This document shows, one piece after another, positions 26,601 through 37,207 of a DNA stretch of 64,000 bases. The translations under genes and the position numbers were made by a program. Each line of letters opens with the position of its first letter. Within the stretch, counting starts at the first letter, position 1. The stretch is taken from the NCBI GenBank assembly GCA_011033025.1, contig WFMF01000453.1:62001-126000 (forward strand), given 5' to 3'. Source of the DNA: Beroe forskalii (lineage: Eukaryota; Ctenophora; Nuda; Beroida; Beroidae). The notes beneath the pieces are model-generated. The model saw only the letters and a program-made list of their open reading frames with translations, searched no databases and was not told the origin of the DNA.

Positions 26601-29600
26601 GCAATCAAGCTTACATCTAATTAAGCACCAGATGTCTCAAAAGGGCCTAATTTCATGGTGCTTAATGACATGTTGGCTTAGTTTTTTGAGTGCTTAATTT
26701 CCTACAATAAGGTATTCAATTCGTACATTCTTCTATTCATGTGCATAATGCAGAGCAATTATTTCAATATAATGTTAACCGGGAATGAAAAGATCATCTT
26801 ACCATTTGGTGAGGTTACAGTAAAAACATCTGTTCAGTAGTGTAATCTTCACATTCCTGTTACATTGATCTCCGGGGTGTGGGAGAAGGGAGACTTTCAA
26901 ATGTTGTAAATACCGAATTCCTCGGAATTCCTACCTCCTTGAAGCATAGACTTACAGCAGTGGTACCAGGTATTTAACTCGAACTTCACATTGATTTCAT
27001 ACGTAAAGTTATACATTCTCTTCAACAATCATAATTATCCCCAGGATAATAATTGTGATCTCGAAAATTCTCTCGTACTTGAGCAAATTTTCAACAGTGA
27101 GGTCAATTGAATCACGGAAACTGATTCTTGAAATAAATAATATTGGAACCACAAAATCCAAAATACAATCTACATTATGGGTATATTATGGGTGTATGGT
27201 TATAAGAGATCTTTGTGATAAAAACTACTGTGCGTTATTTTGGTGCTTTGTTGATCAGTCGATACCTCCCAAGAATTAGTCAGGAAAACTGTTCTTGGAA
27301 CTGTGAATAGTGTTCCTGATAACCTAAAAATAGTCAACAACAACAACAAGCTTATATATTTTAGTTTCATGTTAGCAGAATTACACGCGTATTAATTGTA
27401 TTTCATACTTTCATATGAAGAATTTTTAATGTTGTACTTCTTTTGAAATTTAAAATGTTATACACACTTACATAGTTGTTACATATCCTACTAACTAAGT
27501 CACTACTCTCACAGAAGTTATTATGATATTGAATGGCTGCTGGAATATATCTGTATTATACAAATCCGGTTCTTTAGTGTGCGTCATTAGAAGGGCGGAG
27601 GAGGATGGATACACACAAACATTAAACAATCACATGACGTCACCAGGACACGTAACGTGTATTTTATAATCTGAAAGTAAGGAGAGTATAACCTTAGAAT
27701 TGAGATTTGTTGTACAATGTCACTCCTCAGAGCTTTAGAAGTTTAGATAATATTGAAATGAAATCCTTGGCAGTAGGAGATCTACTTTTCATCTTCATAC
27801 TACAGTGCTGAAGTCAGAAGTGCTGCAATAGTATGGCCAATCAAATCTCAAATGATGGTGTGCTGCATTCTGCGATGAGTGTAGTTTTAGATTGCTTCAA
27901 CAATGGCACAAAAGGCGCACCGGTGAGCACAAAGAAATGGTGAGCACAAAATGGCAAACAAGTAAACAATGCCATTGGTTGAATTAAGATTATCTCTTCA
28001 TTGTTTTATACTCGTTCTATTGTTTCATCTTCAGGAACACTGTAAAATGAATATTGATAACGAAACAGTACATGTTCATGCCGGTAATACATCTCAATAC
28101 CGTTAATTCCAATTGCTCGTGATGCAGGGACCATTGGTTACAATTGATGAGTAGTTGATTTATTCTCTTTTGACTCAATGGTACAGGTACAAATCAAAAC
28201 GATATGGTTCTTTAATGACAATCAATTTCGTCGTTCTACGACATCTTCAGGTCTCAAATTTGATTGTATAAAGTAGGAAACGACCGGTTAACCGAACCGA
28301 AACCGAAATAGCGGTTAACCGGGTGTTTTCAGTCAACTGAAACCGAAACCGTGACCGAATATTTTGATTTCGCAATTAACCGTTTAGGGAAATCGGTCAG
28401 TTAACCGAACCGAAACCGAAATACCGGTTAACCGGCGTTTTTAGCGAACCGAAACCGAAACCGTAACCGGATTTATTGAGAAAAGGTAACCGGTCGTTTG
28501 GTAGTATAAAGTAGTGTTGTAAAGTTTAAAAGCATTGGTTACGTTTTACGTGCAGCTCTCCTTAAACACGAGGTGTTTATAACTTTGCAAAACTAGCATA
28601 GCAACCTCTGGAATATTCAGTGCATACGAACTGTGCAGGTCACCAAGCAAGCATGTACTGAGTTTATCACAGCATCATGTACTGTGTTTAAACGTGAGGA
28701 GAATCTCCAGCTATACATCGTGGATTGTGTGTTATTCTCTACACATTTGAACTTGGTCACGTGACCCATTGACCTGGGGCAGACTGCAGGAGCTGAAGAC
28801 TGCAGTCTGCAGGAGCTGAAGACTGCAGTCTGCAGGAGCTGAAGGACCTACTGCCTTGAAAAACTCACTACACGGAGTGTCCCCTCCACAGAATGATAAC
28901 AGTTTACTTGTTAAAACTGGACTTATAAACCACTGTACTTTTATCTACATACTACAGTACAAAGGTGCTTTAATATGGTGTTTCTATAATTAGTAGAGGG
29001 GTAAGTAAACAAGCCCATAAACTCATGCGTTACTCATGCGTGACAAACCATATAGATTTGCACGGCAAATATGTCCCTTGTTTCTAGTGATTATCCCCAT
29101 CCCATAAGTACACTTATTTCACCCCTCTCCCCCCTTACAAGGAACCGCAGAGTATTATCGCTGACCTGTTTCAGGTGAAATTAGCGAAGTCAATGGAGCC
29201 ACCCAAACTTCCCTTCCTACTGATCGGCAACAAGTCCGACCTGCACGCCACCAGACACACCCAACAGGTACTTAAAAACAGATGTTTCAAATCAATAATT
29301 TACCAAGGTGTTTAAAACAGGTACTTTCATTTAATCATAGATTATTCTTTAGTTCATTTTGAAGGTTTTACTTCGATTCCAACAACCAAGCCAATAACAG
29401 GAATCGAAGGATTGTATGCATTGTGTCATCGTATCTGCAAAAAAGCATGATTCTAACATTGAACAGCATGAGTAGGTCAGTAGGTCAGTACATGATCCTT
29501 TAACATATCGATGAGATGACCCTACGACCACCTATTCGTCACATTTCATTGCTTCTGCAGTCTCATACACTGTCTTTGTGCCACACTACCTATTCCTGTA

Positions 29601-32600
29601 TGTACAATGTAGTCTTAGATAACTGCCAAATAATTCCCGGTCTGCGTAACTTCAATGTAATTCGCTTGAACGCATCATTCTGTAGTCTTGGTGGCTCCAC
29701 GCAATTTACAATGTACTGTGTCTCAATGCACACACACACATTAAATTATACATTAGCTCTGTCGATTTGAGTGGCACCATATGGGTTATCTTGCTGCGTT
29801 TACTCATTGGGAGTTGCCTATAGTTACACTATAGCTAGATCCGTATTTAAAAGTTTATTATCAGCCATTGAGATCAAATTCAATCAATTGCGAATTACTG
29901 TACTAATGCAGTGAAATGTTAGCAAATTCGTATCCTTTCAGTTTTTTGCATTATAATATTTTGTAGCTTCCAAGCTACAAAATATTTTGGTAGATGGTAG
30001 ATGTCATGTTAGTATAGGGGGGGGGCCAACCTCGAAAAACCCCGGGTGGATATAAAAATTGGCAAATGGGGGTTTAATTTTTCGGGGTTTATGAGGGTTT
30101 AAGGAGGCTAAACTGATAAAAATAGCCGTTTTTCGGTCGGAAAATTCGATTTTCTCTCAAAATGGTACTACTTTCGTTGTGGATTTTGGCACTTTTCTGA
30201 AATGGTACCATTTTTGTTGAGGATATTCGACCCTTTTCTGAAATGGTACCATTTTTTTGAGGAATTTTGGCCCTTTTCTGAAATGGTACCATTTTTGTTG
30301 ACGATTTTCGACCCTAATCTGAAATGGTACCATTTTTGTTTAGGATTTTCAACCCTTTTCTGAAATGGTACCATTTTTGCTGGAAATTTTTTCTGGGCAC
30401 TTTTCTGAAATGGTACCATTTTTGTTGACGATTTTCGACCCTAATCTGAAATGGTACCATTTTTGTTGACGATTTTCGACCCTTTTCTGAAATGGTACCA
30501 TTTTTGTTGACGATTTTCGACCCTAATCTGAAATGGTACCATTTTTCTTGAGGATTTTCAACCCTTTTCTGAAATGGTACCATTTTTGCTGGAGATTTTT
30601 GGCACTTTTCGGAAATGGTACCATAATTTTTGTTGAGGAATTTTGGCCCTTTTCTGAAATGGTACCATTTTTGTTGACGATTTTCGACCCTAATCTGAAA
30701 TGGTACCATTTTTGTTTAGGATTTTCAACACTTTTCTGAAATGGTACCATTTTTGGTGGAAATTTTTTCTGGGCACTTTTCTGAAAAATGGTACCATTTT
30801 TGTTGAGGATTTTCGACCCTAATCTGAAATGGTACCATTTTTGTTGAGGATTTTCAACCCTTTTCTGAAATGGTACCATTTTTGCTGAAGATTTTTTGGA
30901 AATGGTACCATTTTTGTTGACGATTTTCGACCCTTTTCTGAAATGGTACCGACCATTTTTGTTGAGGATTTTCAACCCTTTTCTGAAATGGTACCATTTT
31001 TGCTGAAAATTTTTGGCACTTTTCTGAAATGGTACCATTTTTGTTGAGGATTTTCGAACCTTTTCTTAAATGGTACCATTTTTTGTTGAGAAATTTTAAA
31101 ATTTATTCAGAAACAGTACCATTTTATAGAAAATTTTCCGTTTTTTTTTCAAATGGTACCACTTTTGATGATGATTTTCGACCCTTTCCTGAAATGGTAC
31201 CATTTTAGTTGTGGATTTTTGGCCCTATTTTGAATTGGTACCCATTTAAACCCCCAAAAACCCCAAAGTGGATATAAAAAAAGCCAAATAGGGGTTTAAT
31301 TTTTCGGGGTTTATGGGGGTTTTTCGAGGTTGGCCCCCCCCCTAGTATATGGTAGATAGCATTGTAGCCTCTATTGAGTGAGAAGTGCAGCACTCCTAGT
31401 GCAATAGTACATGAAATGAAACACACAGTGATAAGAGACAATAGTAGTGCTCTAATAGTGAGGGTTGTGTGGCACTACAAGAGGACTATAAGGGGTGACG
31501 TCATTATCAGGACAGAGAGTGGTGTGTTGTTAGAATGTTCCGCCTATTGCTCATGTAATGAGACTGAGCTGTCACACTCGCACACACACACATAATGCTA
31601 TAATGGTATTGAATACCGATATTATGTGGTCTTATATAATGGTGCTGTGTGTCGGCAGCTAAAAGTGTATTTATATCTACCATGGAACAGAACTACAGAA
31701 GTGCTGCAATCTGATCAACTCATATATTCTCATGCTGTATTAATGACTGTGAAGTGTCAGAAGAACGCACCATTATTCCAGAGAATTTGAAGCATGATTA
31801 GGGGCCGCTGGCCGTCAAGAGGTGAGCTCATCAAACGTCGGCCATTTTTCAACATACATAGTACATATCTTACATACTGTCTCATCACTACCTTATCATT
31901 TTCAGAAAAAACAGAAGGCTTCGCTTTGCACCTTCTGGTATTTGGTAATAATGATTAATGTTGCCATGTAAACGCGTCTTGATGTTGCAATATACACGCC
32001 TCTTGTTGTAATACCCTTCTATTCGACGCGCCTGGGATGAAACATCGAATCACGAATCATTTAAAGCAGGCACATATCCCCCCAAATATCAGTTTCACGT
32101 TGAATTGAGTTATTGATCGAATCAGCCACAGCTAATCGAATAAAAACTTTCCAATGGTTGCTGAGGCACTAGAGTATCACTGCAATCGGCATGTTGATGT
32201 GATTAATCAGGAAAATGAGCTGGTGGAATGGGATTTTCTTCTCTCTGAAGAATTTCACTACCTACCTCTATGCAACGACGCTTGTCGCTTTATTGAATAT
32301 TTTTACCTATAATAAACCACAAATATAAATCTCGAAGTCAAGGCACCTTAGTGACACCTTTGTGACACCTGTGGCACCTGAGTGATACCTGTACATGACA
32401 CCTGTGGCACCTGAGTGACACTTGTACATGACACCTGTGGCACCTGTGTGACACCTGTACATGACACCTGTGGCACCTGAGTGGCACCTGTACATGACAC
32501 CTGTGGCACCTGTGTGACATTGATTCTATCTCAGGAGGAGGCTGGGGCGTTGGCTGAACGACTGGGAGTAGAGTACATGGAAACATCCGCCAAGAAAAAC

Positions 32601-33048
32601 GAGAACATCTCCGAAGCATTCCAGGTAATGTCGAATGCCGCTTTCATTATTATTATTTCTATCTATCTACAAACCACAGTAAAGAAGTGCTGCAATCTGA
32701 TTAATCCATGTCACAATTATCAAGAAAGTATTAGCTTACCCACACGCCCAATGCCCATTTAACCCGATCAGCGCGCGAGTTGACTGCAAACTCACCCTCT
32801 TTAAGTGCACTGTGCATCATTTTCATCATTTTCGGTCTCTATCACTACATCATTTTGAGTTTCATCATTTTTGCTTTCGTTTTCAGCCCTACTAAAGGTA
32901 CTATCCCTAATTCCGATCATTTCAGCATTTGGTGGGTCAGCTCATAGAGTCCCGCCTATCTAGCGACGCTCCGGTGGAAAACAACGCCAACAAGAAAAAG
33001 AAGAAGAAATCCCGGGGCTTTAAGAAGTTCATGTGCGGCCTCGCCTGA
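17516..33048 (+). CDS. Ral-like small GTPase, six exons, 204 aa
   Basis: Exons 17516-17608, 23512-23608, 23836-23954, 29175-29267, 32535-32624 and 32926-33048 join in frame through GT-AG introns. The protein has the P-loop GAPGVGKSA (residues 14-22), switch I with DDYEPTK (34-40, Thr39 for Mg), DTAGQED (61-67, catalytic Gln65), NKSD (122-125) and TSAK (151-154). SGEGFLCVFSL and the DDYEPTK effector loop are typical of Ral rather than Ras or Rap. The tail has six consecutive Lys and ends in CGLA (Cys201), a CaaX box; X=Ala predicts farnesylation, whereas vertebrate Ral ends in a geranylgeranylated box. Ral proteins cycle GDP/GTP at membranes and act on the exocyst; that role is inferred from family. 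The residue equal to Ras Gly12 is Pro16. The start lies seven or more residues inside the usual Ral N-terminus. No upstream start in frame is needed. Confidence 0.95.
17607..18055. repeat. 33-bp minisatellite in intron 1 carrying donor-like sites
   Basis: Units of 33 bp, built from GTTGCTAGGA blocks, repeat about a dozen times with variants. At least five besides the true donor contain AGGAGGTATGTGCTAGG or a close match, so the exon-1 splice donor context is repeated along the intron. Confidence 0.9.
18193..19187. mobile_element. Foldback element in intron 1, about 400-bp arms
   Basis: The left arm from GGTGTTTCATATTAAGTG (18194) matches the reverse complement of the right arm ending at 19187 over about 400 bp, with substitutions and indels, leaving a centre near 18600-18780. 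TATT, or TATTAGG if read longer, occurs on both outer sides; this could be a target duplication, but the left terminus is slightly eroded so its length is uncertain. No transposase is present. Confidence 0.8.
19370..19675. repeat. About 41-bp tandem repeat in intron 1
   Basis: Four to five copies of a unit containing TGTGTACACAGTGCCAAACA and GCAGTGTTGCAGTG. TGTACA palindromes recur once per unit. Confidence 0.85.
19676..21474. other. Intron 1 sequence, nothing further seen
   Basis: Plain AT-rich intronic sequence with no exon, repeat array or RNA gene that I can support. Confidence 0.45.
21475..21840. repeat. 16-bp minisatellite in intron 1
   Basis: About twenty copies of CAGCACTGAGTCCACA with few changes, interrupted near 21715-21790. 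Reverse-strand open frames of Cys-Val-Asp-Ser-Val type come only from the repeat. Confidence 0.95.
22073..22138. repeat. 33-bp direct repeat, two copies
   Basis: Two adjacent copies contain AGTTAACGCGGTTACGTA followed by an ATTATTT tail. Confidence 0.8.
23512..23608 (+). CDS. Ral-like GTPase exon 2 (switch I)
   Basis: Begins after CTGTTTCAG and ends at GCAG|GTAATG, phase 1. Encodes FVDDYEPTK and the following beta strands up to DTA, the Gly codon being split by the intron. Confidence 0.95.
23836..23954 (+). CDS. Ral-like GTPase exon 3 (switch II)
   Basis: Begins after CCGGCAG and ends at CAGCAG|GTAAGA. Encodes GQEDYASVRD and SGEGFLCVFSL, up to the helix ending IEELYQQ. Confidence 0.95.
25140..25245. 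repeat. 20-bp tandem repeat in intron 3
   Basis: About five copies of GAGAAGCTTTCTTTGATGAA and variants, each with an AAGCTT palindrome. Confidence 0.85.
26045..26714. mobile_element. 670-bp MITE in intron 3
   Basis: TACCTTATTGTAGGAAATTA at the left end is repeated in inverted orientation at the right end (26695-26714). Similarity of the arms continues for about 100 bp through AATTAAGCAC and GGTGCTTAATGACATG blocks. The terminal TA on each side fits a TA duplication of the mariner type; this is weak evidence because only two bases are involved. The centre shows no transposase. Confidence 0.82.
28274..28503. mobile_element. 230-bp non-autonomous DNA transposon in intron 3
   Basis: The left end is TAGGAAACGACCGGTTA and the inverted right end is TACCAAACGACCGGTTA. 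It is flanked by GTATAAAG at 28266-28273 and 28504-28511, with three more matching bases (TAG) possible. The 8-bp reading fits the hAT duplication pattern (T at position 2, A at position 7). The interior is two diverged copies of a block of about 108 bp rich in AACCGAACCGAAACCG. Confidence 0.8.
28790..28850. repeat. 23-bp tandem repeat
   Basis: Two and a half copies of a unit containing CTGCAGGAGCTGAAGACTG, each with CTGCAG palindromes. Confidence 0.8.
29175..29267 (+). CDS. Ral-like GTPase exon 4 (NKxD)
   Basis: Begins after a textbook branch/acceptor stretch, CTGACCTGTTTCAG, and ends at CAACAG|GTACTT. Encodes LPFLLIGNKSDL, the guanine-specificity motif. The loop before it (KLAKSMEPPK) is a few residues longer than in vertebrate Ral. 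Confidence 0.93.
30017..31342. mobile_element. G9-terminated foldback element with AAATGGTACCATTT array, in intron 4
   Basis: The left end is nine G followed by CCAACCTCGAAAAACCCC. The right end is its inverted copy ending in nine C. Direct repeats TAGTATA lie immediately outside (30010-30016 and 31343-31349). Subterminal blocks (TTTAATTTTTCGGGGTTTA) occur at both ends but in the same orientation. Between them about 26 copies of a unit of roughly 39-45 bp repeat, nearly all centred on the 14-bp palindrome AAATGGTACCATTT. Long open frames on both strands reflect the array only. Confidence 0.85.
32340..32520. repeat. 33-bp minisatellite ending just upstream of exon 5
   Basis: About five copies of a unit containing GTACATGACACCTGTGGCAC. 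The last copy ends about 15-20 bp before the exon 5 acceptor, so the polypyrimidine tract is very short. Confidence 0.9.
32535..32624 (+). CDS. Ral-like GTPase exon 5 (SAK)
   Basis: Begins after TCTATCTCAG and ends at TTCCAG|GTAATG. Encodes VEYMETSAKKNENISEAF, the G5 motif. A 33-bp minisatellite ends about 20 bp before the acceptor. Confidence 0.94.
32926..33048 (+). CDS. Ral-like GTPase exon 6 (polybasic tail, CaaX)
   Basis: Begins after GATCATTTCAG. Encodes the last helix, a run of six Lys, then FKKFMCGLA and a TGA stop. The polybasic stretch and Cys201 give predicted lipid anchoring at membranes. Confidence 0.93.
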   Translation, partial: HLVGQLIESRLSSDAPVENNANKKKKKKSRGFKKFMCGLA

Positions 33049-34021
33049 GCCTCGTGTAAATCTTCAAGAATCTGCTGTAAACAAGCGATGCTCGCAGATG
33101 ACGCGTTGGCGGATGATTTTGTATTGTATTATATGCTCAGCGTTTAGAGCTAAAGATTTTTTGTATAATTTTTGACTTCCGCCCGTTAATCGAGTGAGCT
33201 GAGCATGAGAGCTTGAAGCAAACGGGTACTAGCCGAAGTGGTGACCGTATACCGCAACTTACATGGTCGAGGTGACAGCCGAGACTTTGTAAGTTGGATA
33301 ATGAACGAGGCGTGTCGAGTTCATTATCAAAGGTATACGGCCACAGCTGAGATCATGAAACCGGATTATACCCCGACCAGAAATAATTGCGACCAAATAA
33401 CAACACTCAGGTCTGACGACTCTCGTCTGTGTTCAACACCTTTGAATATATAGATTTTTGAGCGCTTTTATGAAATGAAATTCTAATTTTTAAAGCTATT
33501 GTGCACTGTAATTCAGTGGAGACCGTATAACCAAACTTACACGGTCGCTAAAGCGAGCCTGGGAGGGGTATAATTAGTCATAAATGAGCTTCTTTATCGG
33601 TTGCTGTTTCACGTAAGATATCTACTTATCTAGATATCTGACGAATTAAGAACAGTTGGCAGAACCCTTCAAATGTGAAATAACTTTCATTTTTCAGCAT
33701 CCACTGCTATACCACTGTTTCTCATCTCATTCATCTTATTCAACTTTTCTATCATGATAAAGCGCCGGAAAACTGAAAAAGTTTCATTTCGCACTTCATT
33801 TCAAATGATGTATTTCGTTTTTTCATCGAATCTTTGTCCATTAGCATTCTTATCTATTTTAACAAGTGTCTAAGATTTCGTGACGAGTGTTTTAATTTTT
33901 ATGCTAATTGTGCAGCATTTTGACTTGCTGCTAGGTATTGTGTCTTCTATAGGCAGTTGGTGAAAAGACGTACCGATTGATTGCTCTACAATGATGATTT
34001 CAAATGTATATTGTAGGCAGT

Positions 34022-34334
34022 AATAAATTTTCTATCGATTGATGCAAACATTGCTAAACATAAAAATTCTCAGTAACTTTCATGTTGTCGATTCGGTTGA
34101 AATGTCGGTCTTTTCACCTGCTGCCTTAAAACGCTAGTTTGTAATATTTGGGGAGGCTCTCTTGATAATTTTGCTTTTGGCAATTATAATAATAGAATGA
34201 AAATAATAATTATAATTGTAATTGATGTATGTTAATTTGACAAGATATGAAATTAAGTTTTTCTAGGCAATTTACTAGTTCTGGCATCTGGAAAACTTAC
34301 CCATAGTGTTCGAAATGGTTTAAGGATTAATAAA
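34022..34334 (+). terminator. Candidate poly(A) signals of the Ral-like gene
   Basis: AATAAA occurs at 34022-34027 and at 34329-34334, about 1.0 and 1.3 kb after the stop. Which is used, if either, cannot be told from sequence; more occur near 34810. Confidence 0.25.
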
Positions 34335-35029
34335 GCATCGACCAATCATATAACGGGAGCTCACTGCTCCAGCTGCGATTGGTTAATAAGATGTTGAACT
34401 AAACCATAAAAGATTACGGGAAAATGTGTTATTTCGCCGTAAACGATTTTCGTTCACGCTATCGGTGCCTTGCAGCATGTGAGTTTTATTTGCATCGTAA
34501 GTAGAAGAAACATTTTGAAATGTGACTAATCAAACGTAGTAAATCACTTATAACCACTTTTGTTTAATTTGTAATCGGTGGGATGTCAACTGTGGATTAT
34601 GCCGCTGAATTTGAATTGATGTTGTTATTATTACAAGCGAAGTGGTGAACAATATAATATATTAATTAATAATTTAATACAATGACACGTGCAATTTTGT
34701 GGACTTTTCAAGCATTTTTCTTTGTGCATTATATTTTTTTCTATTTTGTAATGTTCTCTCTGGAAACGAATAGACTTGATAATGTAATAACGTTATTTAT
34801 TTACTTGCAATAAATAATAAAATATCTTTAAATGGCATGTAATTTGCGTTTCGTAATTATTAATTAACTTCGATTAAAAAATAATTTTATTTAATTAGGA
34901 TTAACAGGGAATCCGAGGGAGAGGTTCACTGGTCACTTTAGAATGATACTCAGTTAACAACGTTTCTCGTGTGTCACCAAGTCGACAAGTGGGATCATTC
35001 TCAAATTTCTTGACTGCATGCAACGTGTA

Positions 35030-35095
35030 CTTGATTATACTGATATCAATCAGTATCATGTACGTGATTATACTGATATCAATCAGTATCACGTA
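35030..35095. repeat. 33-bp direct repeat with internal palindrome
   Basis: Two adjacent copies of a unit containing ATACTGATATCAATCAGTAT, itself an imperfect palindrome. Confidence 0.8.
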
Positions 35096-36719
35096 CGTAT
35101 CACGTGTCACGTACGTGTTTATTGGCTCAATGTGTCAATGATATCGAGATTTGTATCGAGATTGCCGCAGAAAACTCTTCTTGGAACTCGAAATTTCGTA
35201 GTATCTAATAAGGTTTTGTAGGTAGTTTGAAATGGGTCTTATTAATACAGATCAATGTGATTTAAAATGTCTGATCTTAGATTTTTCTTACTTTTATACA
35301 AAATTTATACCATTATCAAGACATTTTGCGATAAGTGATAATCTGACGTATTGTATCATTAAGCATAGGAAGTAGAATAATTTACCCAATTTAATCTGAT
35401 GTTTAATGTATAATAATCAATTTCGTCGGGCAAACGATGGGTTGGATTGCTCTGGACTTGAAATTTTGAGGTGCCACATTTCTTTTCTGATCTCGTCGAC
35501 GGCGAATTACCCACTGGTCCATTTGACATTGACCAATCAGTGCGCCAGTTTTCTCTCAACTTGCGCGCTGATTGGTCAATTTCATTTATATTTTGCAATA
35601 ATACAGGTAAGCTAATAAGCCGCCGGTACTATTTTATCCGCAGCTTGCGAAATAACCGTCATATGTCCAGAGTATTCCAACACTGGGAAATTGTTGTGAA
35701 TTAAGGGAAAATAAAATAATGATATTTGATAACTCGTGTTGTGTTTCTTATAATATGCCATAATAATAATATAATTATATATTGCGTTTTTACCATGCTT
35801 TGGTAATATGAGGAATTTTATATTTTCAATAATAACGCTTAAAAACATGCGTTTCATTATTTGTCTCAAAACACTTGGGTTTTAGATGCTGCGGTTAGCG
35901 GTGGGTGTTTTGAATTAATTCTCCGTCGATTATTATTACTCGAACAAGTTCTCGCAATTATCCCGTATTTCGGTGCGTTAACTGCTTCTAATTAACAGAT
36001 ATACTAGCGCTAATTATCCCAATTATCTTATGAATGTATTTCTCATGTTTAAATACGCTGTCTGTAGCGTAATCAATTAAAATACCCAGCATAACACATA
36101 ACAAAATATTATTGAGTATTGACGAGTTGTCAGATATGAGAGGTATGAAATGCAAACCATATTCGCAATCACGTCCTGGAATTCGTATTTCGGCGGTTTT
36201 GGGTAACAAAAATCAGAGCCGTTGGTTTGGCACATTCTTTATCATTCACGCATTCCGATTTCCAATGTTTCACGACACACGTCCTGTACATGATATTTAT
36301 GATCATTTAAAAAACGTATTCCTTCTACACTCAATCCACTATCCAGAGTCTGAAAGTTTCACTATTCAGTGTGTCAAAGTCGCCAGTAACCAGCCTGTCT
36401 CTTGATATCAGATTTCTTACTTAATAATAATATCGTAGTTTGTACTCATGGAAGAATTTCAAATCACATCAACAGCAGTCTGTCCCATGTGAGGAATGTA
36501 ACAAATACGTGTGTTCGTAAGTCAAAAGCAACACGTCGAAAAGGATAGACGGAGAGATCCCAGCATAGCCCCTTTTCGGACAGTTTCTCAAGGAGCTATC
36601 TACGTTTAACTTATCTGTCTCTTATCTCCCCTGAAGATTTGGCATGTTGCTTTCGACCTATGAGAGTAGGCCGTAGGGGCTAAATACCACGACACGAAGC
36701 ATCTGCAAAGCGGAATGTA

Positions 36720-37010
36720 TATGATATTAGCTTACTCCATATTCTCAAAACGTATTGTATGTGTGCTCATCAGTCAAACGCCACTCGTCAAAAGCCAAAA
36801 GGGTAGTAAAGAGGGCTATGAGCCACAGCCTTTCACAGTTTTTTTTTACTTCAGGAAAACAGTTTACCATTTATTTCGAGTGCTGTGATGATTTCAAATC
36901 CAATGAAAGAGTTTTTGTTCATTATTTCGCTTACTCCCTTACTCCCTTTTTACCCTAACTCGACGAAAAGGTTTTTTAAAAAGGGTTTTGAAGCCCAAGC
37001 TTAAATAAAA
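36720..37010. repeat. Dispersed repeat, partner at 50270-50530 (inverted)
   Basis: TGTGTGCTCATCAGTCAAA at the left and GGGTTTTGAAGCCCAAGCTTA at the right of this block reappear in inverted order near 50510 and 50285, with scattered similarity between. It looks like one old dispersed repeat with two copies in this window. Confidence 0.55.
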
Positions 37011-37207
37011 AACTCTTATTTCTAAATTCTATCTTGAGTGCTGGACTAACTAAATATTGAATCCAATATTTCACCACCTTCGCTTTTCACTGATGAGCGC
37101 ACAACAGTAGGTACATCACCTTCTGAAAATTCATTCGGAGATCCACATTCTAAGCAGAACACCAAAATATCCGGGTTAGAATAATTGTACATATTCGCAC
37201 CTATCAG

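Larger units (their letters stand above)
33049..36719. other. Ral-like 3' UTR and intergenic sequence
   Basis: No further exon could be supported. GACCGTATA.C.AACTTACA-type blocks occur twice (near 33240 and 33520). A GACCAATCAG/CTGATTGGTC inverted pair (about 35530-35580) contains two CCAAT boxes in opposite orientation. Short open frames here have no recognisable domain. Confidence 0.45.

Noticed and set aside
30089-31038. Lys/Phe-rich repeat proteins on the minus strand
   Set aside because: They follow the AAATGGTACCATTT array inside a foldback element and overlap in several frames.
36112-36405. 97-codon plus-strand frame
   Set aside because: No recognisable domain, no splice partner, and a competing open frame on the other strand.
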